DNA from: Verrucomicrobiia bacterium
GTDB taxonomy: Bacteria; Verrucomicrobiota; Verrucomicrobiia; Verrucomicrobiales; Akkermansiaceae
NCBI GenBank assembly: GCA_030431475.1
Contig: JAUIJD010000014.1
Span: 25,826-89,825 of the forward strand
Reading direction: 5' to 3'
DNA: 64,000 nt
Shown: piece by piece, positions 34,582-42,817 of the stretch
How positions within the stretch are numbered: position 1 is the stretch's first letter
How the letters are laid out: each line of letters starts with the position of its first letter
The notes under the pieces: model-generated
Database searches by the model: none
What the model was told of the DNA's origin: nothing
Seen by the model: only the letters and a program-made list of their open reading frames with translations
Program-made: the position numbers and the translations under genes

Positions 34582-34932
34582 TCAGGCGAAAAGCCACCAT
34601 CCCACCGTGAAGACGAGCCCGTGGATGAGGGCCATGCCCGCCCCGATGAGCAGCAGCATGCCCATGCCCCGGGCGCCGCGGGTCGACAGGAGATAGACGG
34701 GGAAGAAGACCATGCAGAACAGCATGCTCCAATCGGTGGGGAAGGTCGTCCGGCGGGACCGTGCATCGTGTTGGACCCAGGCGGCCAGCAGGTAGCAGAA
34801 CAGGAGATTCTGGAGCCAGCTGGCGACGATGCCGACCACCTGGGCACGGGCTGCGAGGCGGACGTCGAGCAGCGCGACAACGGCGTGCGCGACGAAGAAC
34901 CAGGTCAGCGGACTGAGAATCCATCGGGTCAT
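34582..34932 (-). CDS. small integral membrane protein of unknown function
   Basis: A 116-residue protein with four hydrophobic segments (SPLTWFFVAHAVVALL; VVGIVASWLQNLLFCYLLAAW; WSMLFCMVFFPVYLL; GMGMLLLIGAGMALIHGLVF). No family recognised. The ATG at 34932 overlaps the stop of the VOC gene by four bases (ATGA), which supports both this start and co-translation. Confidence 0.65.
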   Translation of the reverse strand: MTRWILSPLTWFFVAHAVVALLDVRLAARAQVVGIVASWLQNLLFCYLLAAWVQHDARSRRTTFPTDWSMLFCMVFFPVYLLSTRGARGMGMLLLIGAGMALIHGLVFTVGWWLFA

Positions 34933-35402
34933 GGGGGCTCTTCGAGCACCAGGCTGCCATCGGGATGAAACTTCCAGGAGTCCGCCCACGCGACTTCCCA
35001 GAGATGGCCGTCGGGATCGGCGAAGTAGCCGCTGTAGCCTCCCCAGAAGGTCTCTTCCGGATCCTTCTCGATCGTTCCACCGGAGCGTTCCGCGAGCGCG
35101 AGGACTTCCTCGACCTGATGCTTCTCGCGCGTGTTGTAGGCCAGCCCCACGCCCGGCATCAGCGTCCGGTCGATCGCGCGATCCACCTCGAGCCGCCGCT
35201 TCAGCTTCTCGGCTTTCAGCTCCTCATACGGATAGAGGCAGAAGCAGATTCCGTTCAGCCGGAAGCCGATCCAGGTGTCCTCCGGCTTGCGGGTCGTCGG
35301 AAAGCCCAGACCCTCGGCGTAGAAGCGATAGGAGCGGGGCAGATCCCGGACGTACAAGCCGATGATGCTGATCCGGGGTTCCAGCTTCGCGATCGGGTCC
35401 AT
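34929..35402 (-). CDS. VOC superfamily (glyoxalase/dioxygenase-like) protein
   Basis: A 157-residue protein with the paired beta-alpha-beta-beta-beta modules of the VOC fold: ISIIGLYVRDLPRSYRFYAE at the start and GGYSGYFADPDGHLWEVAW near the end, the latter being the classic motif with a metal-binding Glu. Members include glyoxalase I, extradiol dioxygenases and antibiotic-binding proteins, so the exact role cannot be given. It is translationally coupled to the small membrane protein downstream. Confidence 0.88.
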   Translation of the reverse strand: MDPIAKLEPRISIIGLYVRDLPRSYRFYAEGLGFPTTRKPEDTWIGFRLNGICFCLYPYEELKAEKLKRRLEVDRAIDRTLMPGVGLAYNTREKHQVEEVLALAERSGGTIEKDPEETFWGGYSGYFADPDGHLWEVAWADSWKFHPDGSLVLEEPP

Positions 35403-35497
35403 GCGTTGGCGAGTGTCTCGCGGCCGGCACCACGTGTCGAGGCGCGAGAGGGCGGGGAGAGTCGGTCACGTTGGGTTCGGACCGGCTTCTTTCAGAA

Positions 35498-35776
35498 CTA
35501 CGCTGCCCGATTCGCCTTGGACCTGATTCGAGTTCGCCACCTTGAGGCCGCCGGCATCATGCTTGACACCAGCACGCCGGCCAACAACAGGAATGCCGCG
35601 TAGCCAAGGAGGTTCGACGGCCAGTTCAGCTTCCAGGTCGCCCAATGATCGATACCGGGAGCGGGTTCTCTTGCCTCGGTGCACTCTCGGGTGCCGACAA
35701 CGGCTCCGCAGTGGATCGCCCCCGCGAAAAGCCACAGTCCGAAGCTGGCAAACACAGCGAGATGCTTCCAGTCCAT
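35498..35776 (-). CDS. small two-helix membrane protein
   Basis: A 92-residue protein with an N-terminal hydrophobic segment (HLAVFASFGLWLFAGAIHCG) and a second one (LLGYAAFLLLAGVLVSSMM), and a basic C-terminal tail (RWRTRIRSKANRAA). No family is recognised. It lies at the edge of a strip with lower GC and loose gene packing. Confidence 0.5.
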   Translation of the reverse strand: MDWKHLAVFASFGLWLFAGAIHCGAVVGTRECTEAREPAPGIDHWATWKLNWPSNLLGYAAFLLLAGVLVSSMMPAASRWRTRIRSKANRAA

Positions 35777-35951
35777 GGTTTCGACTCAACGAGGGTTCGG
35801 CCCGGTAACGTGGTGACCCAGATTCTTTGTCTGGCGAGCGCCGAGTTGTTCTGACCGGTATCTTGGCGGGAGTATGGAACACCACCGGGGTCTCCCGAAG
35901 TTTTCCTCAACAATTGAAGATGCATCTATCGTTTCCAACGGCGTCACTTTA

Positions 35952-36164
35952 CTATCCTGCAATCGCAGCTTCTTCAGATGTCTCGGGCCTGACCCGTTTG
36001 ACTTTCGACACGTCGGGGCGAAAGCCGCCACGGATGGGTTCGAGATCATTGTCGTTGACGATGGCGACTCCACCCACTGGGTGAAGTAGCTCGGGTGTCG
36101 GCTGAGCCAGCAACACCGCGGTCAGTGCGGCGAGGAGCCCTGAAGTTCGGATGAGGCACATCAT
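35952..36164 (-). CDS. possible small secreted protein
   Basis: A 70-residue open frame starting MMCLIRTSGLLAALTAVLLA, which looks like a signal peptide, followed by a short polar part (PVGGVAIVNDNDLEPIRGG). Opposite-strand frames of similar size overlap it but have no signal-like start or recognisable domain. Base composition here is lower in GC than in the flanks. The call is tentative. Confidence 0.35.
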   Translation of the reverse strand: MMCLIRTSGLLAALTAVLLAQPTPELLHPVGGVAIVNDNDLEPIRGGFRPDVSKVKRVRPETSEEAAIAG

Positions 36165-36269
36165 GCGGCAAGTTCCAGCGAGACCTATCAGCAAGAGCCT
36201 GTGCCAATAAGTTTGCGGGCGAGGTCTTGGGTTTGTGAGGGGGGACGGTCGACCGGATCTTTGGCTTCG

Positions 36270-36587
36270 TCAGCCCAGTTCGTCGTCGTCGGCCGGATAG
36301 AATGCCAGACCAGGATCCCGCCATGGCAGCAACGCCCTCCACCAGGGGACTGGATGAACTTCGTCGACCTCGAGGCGGGGAGTGAGGCCCGAGGCTCGGG
36401 CAGAATCCATGATTTCACTCACCTTGGGATCGGCTTCCAGGGCGGATCGGAGTGCTTTGAATGCCAGTTCCGGAGTCGCCCCCTTGGCGCGGCGCGCAGT
36501 GTAGAATCCGATGGCCTTGGAGTCATCGCCGTCGCCGAATTCGATCGCGATGCCACTCACATGGAGAAGGAACTGGAAGGTCTTCAT
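36270..36587 (-). CDS. hypothetical protein
   Basis: A 105-residue soluble protein, MKTFQFLLHVSGIAIEFGDG at the N-terminus and WWRALLPWRDPGLAFYPADD near the C-terminus, with a central helix (TPELAFKALRSALEADPKVS). Codon usage fits the high-GC genome better than that of the gap before it. No family or context is recognised; it is followed by a gap of about 100 bases. Confidence 0.55.
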   Translation of the reverse strand: MKTFQFLLHVSGIAIEFGDGDDSKAIGFYTARRAKGATPELAFKALRSALEADPKVSEIMDSARASGLTPRLEVDEVHPVPWWRALLPWRDPGLAFYPADDDELG

Positions 36588-36671
36588 GCTGGATCGAAAA
36601 AGGTGAATGTTGGCGGCCCTTCCAATCGGACGGGTGGCCGAGGCGGTGACGAGTTGCGGCGGCGGGAAGAG

Positions 36672-36692
36672 GAAGGGATTGAAAATCCCTTC
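36672..36692 (-). terminator. rsgA: candidate rsgA terminator hairpin
   Basis: Three bases after the rsgA stop codon the minus strand has a perfect 9-bp stem with a 3-base loop (GAAGGGATT, TTC, AATCCCTTC), followed by a pyrimidine-rich stretch CTCTTCCC. It lacks a real T-run but its position is right for a terminator. Confidence 0.5.
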
Positions 36693-36695
36693 TCC

Positions 36696-37814
36696 CTATT
36701 CGTGCCACTCGCCGCGTTGCTCGCGCTCGTGTTCGATGCGGTCGGCGAGGTTGCGGGCCTTGACGCGGTGGGCGCGCTTGGCGCGTCGCTCGATGTTGAT
36801 CTGGCGCTTCTTCGCCCGTCGGCGGAGGTGCTCGATTTCGTCGTCGAGGCGCAGGAAGCTCTCGAGGCGGTCGACTTCCAGCTCGCCGGCCTCGACCGCG
36901 GCGCGGATCGCGCAGCCCTTGTCGGTGCCGTGCTTGCAGTCGTGGAAGCGGCATTCCGCGGCCAGCGCCTCAACGTCGGCGAAGCTCTCGCGCAGCGTCT
37001 TCTCATCGGTCCACATCTGGATCTCCCGCATGCCGGGGTTGTCGATGAGCATGCCGCCGCCGGGGAGCAGGACGAGCTCGCGCGAGGTGGTGGTGTGGCG
37101 TCCCTTGCCGGTGACCTCGTTGACCTCGCTGGTCCATTGCCACTCCTCGCCCATGAGCTGGTTGACCAGGGTCGATTTGCCGACGCCGCTGGAGCCGACG
37201 ACGCACATGGTGGTGCCGGGGGAGAGGTAGCGCTTGAGCACCTCAAGGCCGCTGCCCTCGAGGGCGCTGGTGAGGTGGATGGCGGCGTCGGGGTTTAGCG
37301 CCTGCAACTCGGCGGCGGCCTCGCGGCAGTGGTCGTCCGGAAAGGCGTCGGCCTTGTTGACCAGGACGACGGCCTTCGCGCCGCTGCGGCCGATGAGGGT
37401 GAAGTAGCGCTCCATGCGGCGCGGGTTGTGGTCGGGGCCGGGGTCGGTGACGACCGCGACGACATCGACATTGGCACCGATGACCTGCTCCTCGACGCTC
37501 TTGCCGGGGACCTTGCGCGAAAAACAGGAGCGCCGGGGGAGGCGGGCGCGGATCACGTGGTCCTCGTTCTCGCCGCCGAGCTCGACGGCGACCCAGTCGC
37601 CGACGGCCGGCAGTTCGGCGTCGGTCTCCGCCTCGTGCCAGACCTTGCCGGAGAGGACGACGTCGATGTCGGCCAGCTCGCCGTCCTCATCGACGATGAA
37701 GGCGCCGTAGTTGATCGGGGTCTCGCGATTCAGCCGGGCGGGCACGCAGCCCTTCGCAGTCCACGGTTCGAGCGCGTGGGCGAGGTCGTCGTTCCAACCG
37801 AGCGGTTCGAGCAT
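36696..37814 (-). CDS. rsgA: ribosome small subunit-dependent GTPase RsgA
   Basis: RsgA is a late-stage assembly GTPase of the 30S ribosomal subunit. The 372-residue product has an N-terminal OB-like domain (DWVAVELGGENEDHVIRARL) and then the circularly permuted GTPase order that defines the family: NKAD (VVLVNKADAF) before the P-loop VVGSSGVGKSTLVNQL, then GKGRHTTTSRELVLLPGG and DNPGMREIQ. The C-terminal zinc-binding segment CRFHDCKHGTDKGC has the expected Cys/His set. The gene ends at a good terminator hairpin. The first 90 residues are longer than in E. coli and slightly unusual (NDDLAHALEPWTAKG). Confidence 0.95.
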   Translation of the reverse strand: MLEPLGWNDDLAHALEPWTAKGCVPARLNRETPINYGAFIVDEDGELADIDVVLSGKVWHEAETDAELPAVGDWVAVELGGENEDHVIRARLPRRSCFSRKVPGKSVEEQVIGANVDVVAVVTDPGPDHNPRRMERYFTLIGRSGAKAVVLVNKADAFPDDHCREAAAELQALNPDAAIHLTSALEGSGLEVLKRYLSPGTTMCVVGSSGVGKSTLVNQLMGEEWQWTSEVNEVTGKGRHTTTSRELVLLPGGGMLIDNPGMREIQMWTDEKTLRESFADVEALAAECRFHDCKHGTDKGCAIRAAVEAGELEVDRLESFLRLDDEIEHLRRRAKKRQINIERRAKRAHRVKARNLADRIEHEREQRGEWHE

Positions 37815-38186
37815 GCGGCGAGGCTAGGCTGCGGAATTTCCAAAGTCCAAATGACAAATGCCGGAGGAGGACCAGGGTGATCAAACCAGGGAGAGATCGG
37901 TTGCTTGATGGAGAGGATTCCAAGGATGACCCTGATGAGATTTCAATTTTGTCGGTCCGACGGTGCGCGGAACGTCCTGCGAGATGCCCATTCATCCTGC
38001 CCATCAAGTCCATCATGCTCCCCCAGTCCCGGCGTTCCGCATGATCCTTTCCCTGGCTTGATCGCCCTGGGAGGGGGGCGGCCGGGGTGGGGGTGCGGAG
38101 CGGGGCGGTTTCGGCGGGATGTCACATCTTTTCCCCTTTTGGGGGACGAAAGTTCCCGCTAGAGCCGTTAATCAGATTCCGAGATC
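37815..38186. other. 372-base gap without a convincing gene
   Basis: This gap lies between divergent rsgA and the TlpA-like gene. The part near rsgA is AT-rich (AATTTCCAAAGTCCAAATGACAA-like bases at 37829-37860). Around 37985-38025 there are repeated ATCCTGCCCATCA / AGTCCATCATG words, like decayed copies of the dispersed ATCCTGTTCATCCTG-type repeats. A small plus-strand frame (37905-38162) has poor composition and I do not accept it. Promoters for both neighbours must be inside. Confidence 0.4.
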
Positions 38187-39236
38187 ATGATCCGTCGTCT
38201 GCTTGCCTGCCTCCTTGGTGCCGGGACCCTGGTCTCCGGCGGTGTTGCGTCGGCCGCCCTGAAGGTCGGCGATCCCGCGCCGAGGATCGCGCCGGGGAAG
38301 TGGGCGCAGGGCGAGCCGGTGAAGGAACTCGAGGGAGACAAGGTCTACATCGTCGAGTTCTGGGCGACATGGTGCGGGCCGTGCATCGCGGCGATCCCGC
38401 ACGTGAACGACCTTTCGAAGAAATACGCCGCCGACGGGCTGGTGGTGGTCGGCCAGAATCTGGGCGAAGATGACAAGACGGTCGCGGCCTTCGTCCGCAA
38501 GATGGGTTCGAAGATGAGCTATCGGGTCGCGGTGGACGATGTCGCAGGCACGATGGGCAAGACCTGGCTGAAGGCGGCGGGCCAGAGCGGCATTCCCTGC
38601 GCCTTCGTGGTCAACAAGAAGGGGAAGGTCGCCTACATCGGCCATCCGATGCGGCTCGAGGAGTCCTTCATCAAGAAGCTGCTCGCCGAGCCCGGGACCA
38701 AGCCGGCACCGGAGAAGGCGGCGGTGGCGCAGGGACCGAGCGATCAGGCAAAAGCGCTGGCCGCCCGGGCCGAAGCGCTGCTGGCCGCCGGCAAGCCGGA
38801 CGAGGCCGCACCGGTGGTCGCCGAACTCCACGAGGAGCTGACGGATGGCTGCCGCCACATCGGCGGACTGCTGGAACTTGACCTGATGATCGCCCGTGGC
38901 GAGCTCGACGATGCGGCGGCGCTGGGCGGCATCCTCGCCGAGGACTTTTCCGGGCAGCCCGCCGTGGTGCTCGGCGTGGCGCAGCGGCTCGCCCGCGCGG
39001 CGAAGGCGACGCCGGCGATGCTCGAGACCGCCGATGGCCTGGCCCGGCCGCTGGCCTCGTCGGATGGCGCGGTGAAATCCGGGGCGCTGGCCGTGCAGGC
39101 CAGGGTGGCCTTCCGCCAGGGCGATGCGCCGCGTGCGGTCGAGCTGCAGAAGCAGGCGGTCGCGGCCGCTGCTCCCGACGAGACCGCCGCCGCGAAGCAG
39201 GCCCAGGAGGCCTACGAGCAGGGTCGTCTTCCCTGA
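38187..39236 (+). CDS. TlpA-type thioredoxin with helical C-terminal extension
   Basis: A 349-residue exported protein. The signal peptide is MIRRLLACLLGAGTLVSGGVASA. Residues 25-165 are a TlpA/ResA-type thioredoxin domain with YIVEFWATWCGPCIAAIPHV, so the active site is WCGPC, and QSGIPCAFVVNKKGKVAYIG contains the cis-Pro region. After a Pro/Ala linker, residues 185-349 form a helical TPR-like domain (ALAARAEALLAAGKPDEAAP). Thiol-disulfide exchange in the periplasm is the likely role. It lies 35 bases before moxR on the same strand and may head the Bat operon, where a redox protein is a common companion. Confidence 0.85.
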   Translation: MIRRLLACLLGAGTLVSGGVASAALKVGDPAPRIAPGKWAQGEPVKELEGDKVYIVEFWATWCGPCIAAIPHVNDLSKKYAADGLVVVGQNLGEDDKTVAAFVRKMGSKMSYRVAVDDVAGTMGKTWLKAAGQSGIPCAFVVNKKGKVAYIGHPMRLEESFIKKLLAEPGTKPAPEKAAVAQGPSDQAKALAARAEALLAAGKPDEAAPVVAELHEELTDGCRHIGGLLELDLMIARGELDDAAALGGILAEDFSGQPAVVLGVAQRLARAAKATPAMLETADGLARPLASSDGAVKSGALAVQARVAFRQGDAPRAVELQKQAVAAAAPDETAAAKQAQEAYEQGRLP

Positions 39237-39271
39237 GGTGCCGCGCTCGATCTTTCCCACACCCACCCTTC

Positions 39272-40243
39272 ATGACTGACACCCCAACCTCCTTTGTCAC
39301 CGATGTGCGCGAGCGCGTCGGGGAAGTCGTCGTCGGCCAGGACGTCGTCGTCGAACGCATGATGATCGCGCTGCTGACCGGCGGTCACCTGCTGTTGCTC
39401 GGCGTGCCCGGCACGGCCAAGACGCTGCTGGTCAACACCGTCGCCAAGGCGATCGATCTCAAGTTCGGCCGCGTCCAGTTCACCATCGACATGCTGCCGT
39501 CCGACATCCTCGGCTCGGAGCTGCTCGACCAGGCGAGCGGCGAATTCCGCACCCACAAGGGCCCGGTCTTCACCAACCTGCTGCTGGCGGACGAGATCAA
39601 CCGCGCCGCCCCGAAGGTGCAGAGCGCGCTGCTCGAGGCGATGCAGGAGCGCAAGGTGACGATCGGCGACACCAGCCACCCGCTGCCGACGCCCTTCCTG
39701 GTGATCGCGACGCAGAACCCGGTCGAGCAGGCCGGCACCTTCGAGCTGCCGGAGGCGCAGCTCGACCGCTTCATGCTGTGCCACCGGATCGACTACCCGA
39801 CCTCCGACCAGGAGGAAACGGTGCTGCGACGGCAGCTGGCGATGGGCCTCAAGCGCGTCGGCGGTGGCGCGGTGCCCAAGACGGCCTTCGACATGATCGG
39901 CGACGAGCCGGTGTGCGGGCTGCCGGACCTGATCGGGGCGATGGAAACCGTCCAGCAGGTCCACGTCAGCGAGGTCTTCATGAAGCACTGCGTCGAGCTG
40001 GTGCGGTTGACCCGTGAGCACCCGGCCGTCGAGCTCGGCTGCTCGCCGCGGGCGGCGCTGGCGATCGTGCAGGCGGCGCGGGCCCGGGCCTTTGTGATGG
40101 GGCGCGACTACGTCATCCCCGAGGACCTTTTCGAGCTGGCGGAGGACGTCGTGCTGCACCGGATCCGGCTCAGCTACGAGGCGCTGGCCGAGGGTCGCAA
40201 GCCCGAGGAGGTGCTCGAGGAAATGCTGCACCAGCTCGGCTGA
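39272..40243 (+). CDS. MoxR family AAA+ ATPase
   Basis: The 323-residue product is a MoxR ATPase: Walker A GVPGTAKTLLVNTVAKAI, Walker B LLADEINRAAPKVQSALLEA, the sensor region ATQNPVEQAGTFELPEAQLD and the C-terminal lid ELGCSPRAALAIVQAARA. MoxR ATPases work as chaperones that load or activate VWA-domain partners, and the next genes supply a DUF58 protein and two VWA proteins. It starts a tightly packed operon running to 48302. The ATG follows a C-rich leader without a purine-rich ribosome site. Confidence 0.95.
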   Translation: MTDTPTSFVTDVRERVGEVVVGQDVVVERMMIALLTGGHLLLLGVPGTAKTLLVNTVAKAIDLKFGRVQFTIDMLPSDILGSELLDQASGEFRTHKGPVFTNLLLADEINRAAPKVQSALLEAMQERKVTIGDTSHPLPTPFLVIATQNPVEQAGTFELPEAQLDRFMLCHRIDYPTSDQEETVLRRQLAMGLKRVGGGAVPKTAFDMIGDEPVCGLPDLIGAMETVQQVHVSEVFMKHCVELVRLTREHPAVELGCSPRAALAIVQAARARAFVMGRDYVIPEDLFELAEDVVLHRIRLSYEALAEGRKPEEVLEEMLHQLG

Positions 40244-40251
40244 TTCGCGCG

Positions 40252-41109
40252 ATGTCCGCCGACGCGCCACTTCCCGACGACCCGCTCGACGCGCGGCAGT
40301 TCGAGATCATCGTCCGCCGCCTGGCCGATGCGCTGGCCTATGGGCAGGAGAGCTCGCCCTTCCTCGGCGCGGGCATCGAGTACGTACAGTCGCGCCTCTA
40401 TCAGAACGGCGACCCGGTGAAGTTCATGGACTGGCGCGTGACCGGGCGGACCGGGCGCTTCCACGTCAAGGAATACGAGGCGCCGCGCCAGATGCCGGTC
40501 TACCTGCTGGTCGACACCTCGGCGTCGATGCGCGTCGGCAGCGGCGCGCCCGGCAAGTATGCCTGGGCGGTGCGGATCGCCGGCGGGCTGGCGATGGCGG
40601 CGGTCGAGCACATGAATCCGGTCGGCGTGATGGGCGTCGGCGGCGACGAGCTGCACCAGACACCCTCGCTTTCGCGCGGCGCCATCATGCAGTGGCTGCA
40701 CCGGCTGCGCCATGAGCCGGGTGGCGGGGAAACGACGCTTGGCCGGCGGGTCCGCGAGCTGATTCCGCAGGTCGAGCAGCGCTGCCTGTTCGCGGTGATC
40801 AGCGACCTCCACGATCCTGACGCGGTGCCGGCGATCAAGCGCATGGCGCAGGACCACGACTGCGTGGTGATCCACCTCGAGGACCCGTCCGAGCGCGGCG
40901 CGCTGAAGGCGGGCTTCTTCCGCGGGGTCGAGGCCGAGACCGGCAAGTCCTTCGTCGCGCACGGCCACAGCCGTTTCACCGGCAGCATCGATGCCGGCCT
41001 GCTGGCGCGCGCCGGCATTTCCTACCTGCACCTGCCGATCGACGAGCCCATCGTCCCGCGGCTGCGGCACTTCATGAAACACCGGGCGGGAGGAGCGCGA
41101 CGCGGATGA
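40252..41109 (+). CDS. DUF58 domain protein (Bat operon)
   Basis: A 285-residue protein with the DUF58 signature FMDWRVTGRTGRFHVKEYE and a VWA-like start VYLLVDTSASMRVGS with a metal-binding DxSxS motif. The strand LFAVISDLHDPDAVPAIKRM follows. DUF58 proteins regularly follow MoxR and precede VWA proteins. It begins eight bases after moxR and overlaps the next gene by four bases (ATGA). Confidence 0.92.
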   Translation: MSADAPLPDDPLDARQFEIIVRRLADALAYGQESSPFLGAGIEYVQSRLYQNGDPVKFMDWRVTGRTGRFHVKEYEAPRQMPVYLLVDTSASMRVGSGAPGKYAWAVRIAGGLAMAAVEHMNPVGVMGVGGDELHQTPSLSRGAIMQWLHRLRHEPGGGETTLGRRVRELIPQVEQRCLFAVISDLHDPDAVPAIKRMAQDHDCVVIHLEDPSERGALKAGFFRGVEAETGKSFVAHGHSRFTGSIDAGLLARAGISYLHLPIDEPIVPRLRHFMKHRAGGARRG

Positions 41110-41897
41110 GAACCTGGCTCGCCCTCGTCCTGAGCGTTTCCCTGGCGCCCGCCGCGGAGGAAATGGCCGATCCGCACGCGATCGGCATCGAGGAAGGCAC
41201 CCGGGTGGTGCTCGAGCGCGGCGACTACGTGCCGCGTCCGCTCGATGACCGCACGCCGCTGATCGTGCGGCTCGGCGGGGTCGAGGAGGGCGACGACGGC
41301 TTCAGCTATCGCTTTCACTTCATCGGCTTCGAGCCCGGCGAGTACCGGCTCGCCGACTACCTGATGCACCCCGACGGCAGCCCGGCCGACGAGCTCGGTG
41401 AGCGGACCTTCGAGGTGAAGACCATCCTGCCGGATGATCACGACGGCTCGCTCACGCCCTACGTCCCCGGCACGGTGCCGTGGTTCGGCGGCTACCGGAT
41501 GCTGCTGATCACGCTGGGTATCGTGTGGGTGCTCGGTTGGATCGCGCTGGCGTGGTTCGGACGTCGCCGGCGTGCGATCGACGAGGTCCCGGAGGCTCCG
41601 CCGGCGCCGAGCTTCGCTCAGCGGATGCGTCCGTATCTCGAGGCCGCGGCCGGTGGCGAACTCGACACCAGGGGCCAGGCCGAACTGGAACGACTCTTCA
41701 CCGCCTACTGGCGCGACCGGCTTGAGTTGCCCGAACGCCGGATGGCCGACGAACTGGCCGAACTCCGCGGGCACCCCGAGGCCGGCGAGCTGATCCGCGC
41801 GCTCGAACGTTGGCTGCACCGCCCCGGCGGCGCGACCGCGGCCGAGGTCGATGCGCTGCTCGAACCCTACCGGTCCGGAAAGGAGGTGGCGGCATGA
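41106..41897 (+). CDS. DUF4381-like membrane protein (Bat operon)
   Basis: A 263-residue protein with a signal peptide (MRTWLALVLSVSLAPAAEE), a beta-rich domain (DDGFSYRFHFIGFEPGEYRL), one membrane segment (RMLLITLGIVWVLGWIALAWF) and a cytoplasmic helical domain (LERLFTAYWRDRLELPERRM; ELIRALERWLHRPGG). The helical part matches the DUF4381-type proteins that sit between DUF58 and VWA genes in such operons. Both ends overlap neighbours by four bases. Confidence 0.75.
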   Translation: MRTWLALVLSVSLAPAAEEMADPHAIGIEEGTRVVLERGDYVPRPLDDRTPLIVRLGGVEEGDDGFSYRFHFIGFEPGEYRLADYLMHPDGSPADELGERTFEVKTILPDDHDGSLTPYVPGTVPWFGGYRMLLITLGIVWVLGWIALAWFGRRRRAIDEVPEAPPAPSFAQRMRPYLEAAAGGELDTRGQAELERLFTAYWRDRLELPERRMADELAELRGHPEAGELIRALERWLHRPGGATAAEVDALLEPYRSGKEVAA

Positions 41898-42817
41898 GTT
41901 TTCACCATCCGGCCTTCCTGTGGCTGCTGGCGCTGCCGCTGGTGTGGGGTTTCTGGCAATGGGTGCGGCGCGGGCACGCGGTGGCGCTGCCCTTCGATCA
42001 CGGCGTCCAGCGCGAGGGGCGCGTGCTGCGGTTCCTCATCCACCTGGCGGGAACCCTGCCGGCGCTGCTGCTGGCGATCGCGGTGCTGATGCTCGCCGGA
42101 CCGCGCCGACCCGCGCCCCCGGCCGACGAGCGGGTGCTCAACAACATCATCATCTGCATCGACGTCTCCGGCTCGATGGGGATGGTGTTCGCCTCGGGCG
42201 AGACGCGCTTCGAGGCGGCGGTCCGCTCGGCGCGGGAGTTCTGCGATTTCCGCGAGGGCGATGCCTTCGGGCTCACGGTCTTCGGCTCCGAGTACATCCA
42301 CTGGGTGCCGCCGACCCGCGAGCTGACCGCGGTGTCCAACGCGATGAAGTACGTCCGCCCGCAGAACATGCCGCCGTGGATGGGCGGCACCATGATCGCC
42401 AACGCGCTGCGCGGCTGCCGCGACCAACTGGTCGGCGTCGGCGAGGGCGACCGGGCGATCGTGCTCATCAGCGACGGCGCCAGCGCCGACTTCGCGGGCG
42501 GTGGCGACCGCGCCGTCGCCGAAGAGCTGGCGCGCGACGAGATCCGCGTCTTCGGCATCCTGATCGGCGGCGAGGGCCAGGGCATGGGCGGCAGCCTCGA
42601 CACCGTTTCCGCCGCCACCGGCGGCAAAACCTTCGTCGCCGGCGACCCCGGGGCCCTCGACGAGGTCTTCCGCGAGATCGACCGGATGCAGAAGGCCCAT
42701 TTCAAACCCTCCACCGCCGAGTGGGTCGACTACCACGAACCTTTCGCGATCGCCGGCGTGGCGACGCTGCTGCTTTACTCGCTGACCCTGCTCGGACTCC
42801 GCTACACGCCCTGGTAA
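41894..42817 (+). CDS. VWA-domain membrane protein, BatA-like
   Basis: A 307-residue protein with two N-terminal membrane segments (HHPAFLWLLALPLVWGFW; AGTLPALLLAIAVLMLAG), a VWA domain with the metal-ion site IICIDVSGSMGMVF and the downstream SDGAS motif, and a C-terminal membrane segment (IAGVATLLLYSLTLLGL). This is the BatA layout. A longer open frame upstream is a shadow of the preceding gene; the ATG at 41894 overlaps that gene's stop as ATGA. Confidence 0.9.
   Translation: MSFHHPAFLWLLALPLVWGFWQWVRRGHAVALPFDHGVQREGRVLRFLIHLAGTLPALLLAIAVLMLAGPRRPAPPADERVLNNIIICIDVSGSMGMVFASGETRFEAAVRSAREFCDFREGDAFGLTVFGSEYIHWVPPTRELTAVSNAMKYVRPQNMPPWMGGTMIANALRGCRDQLVGVGEGDRAIVLISDGASADFAGGGDRAVAEELARDEIRVFGILIGGEGQGMGGSLDTVSAATGGKTFVAGDPGALDEVFREIDRMQKAHFKPSTAEWVDYHEPFAIAGVATLLLYSLTLLGLRYTPW

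Noticed and set aside
37905..38162. 85-codon plus-strand frame in the rsgA-TlpA gap
   Set aside because: Poor composition, no domain and covers repeat-like words; more likely non-coding.
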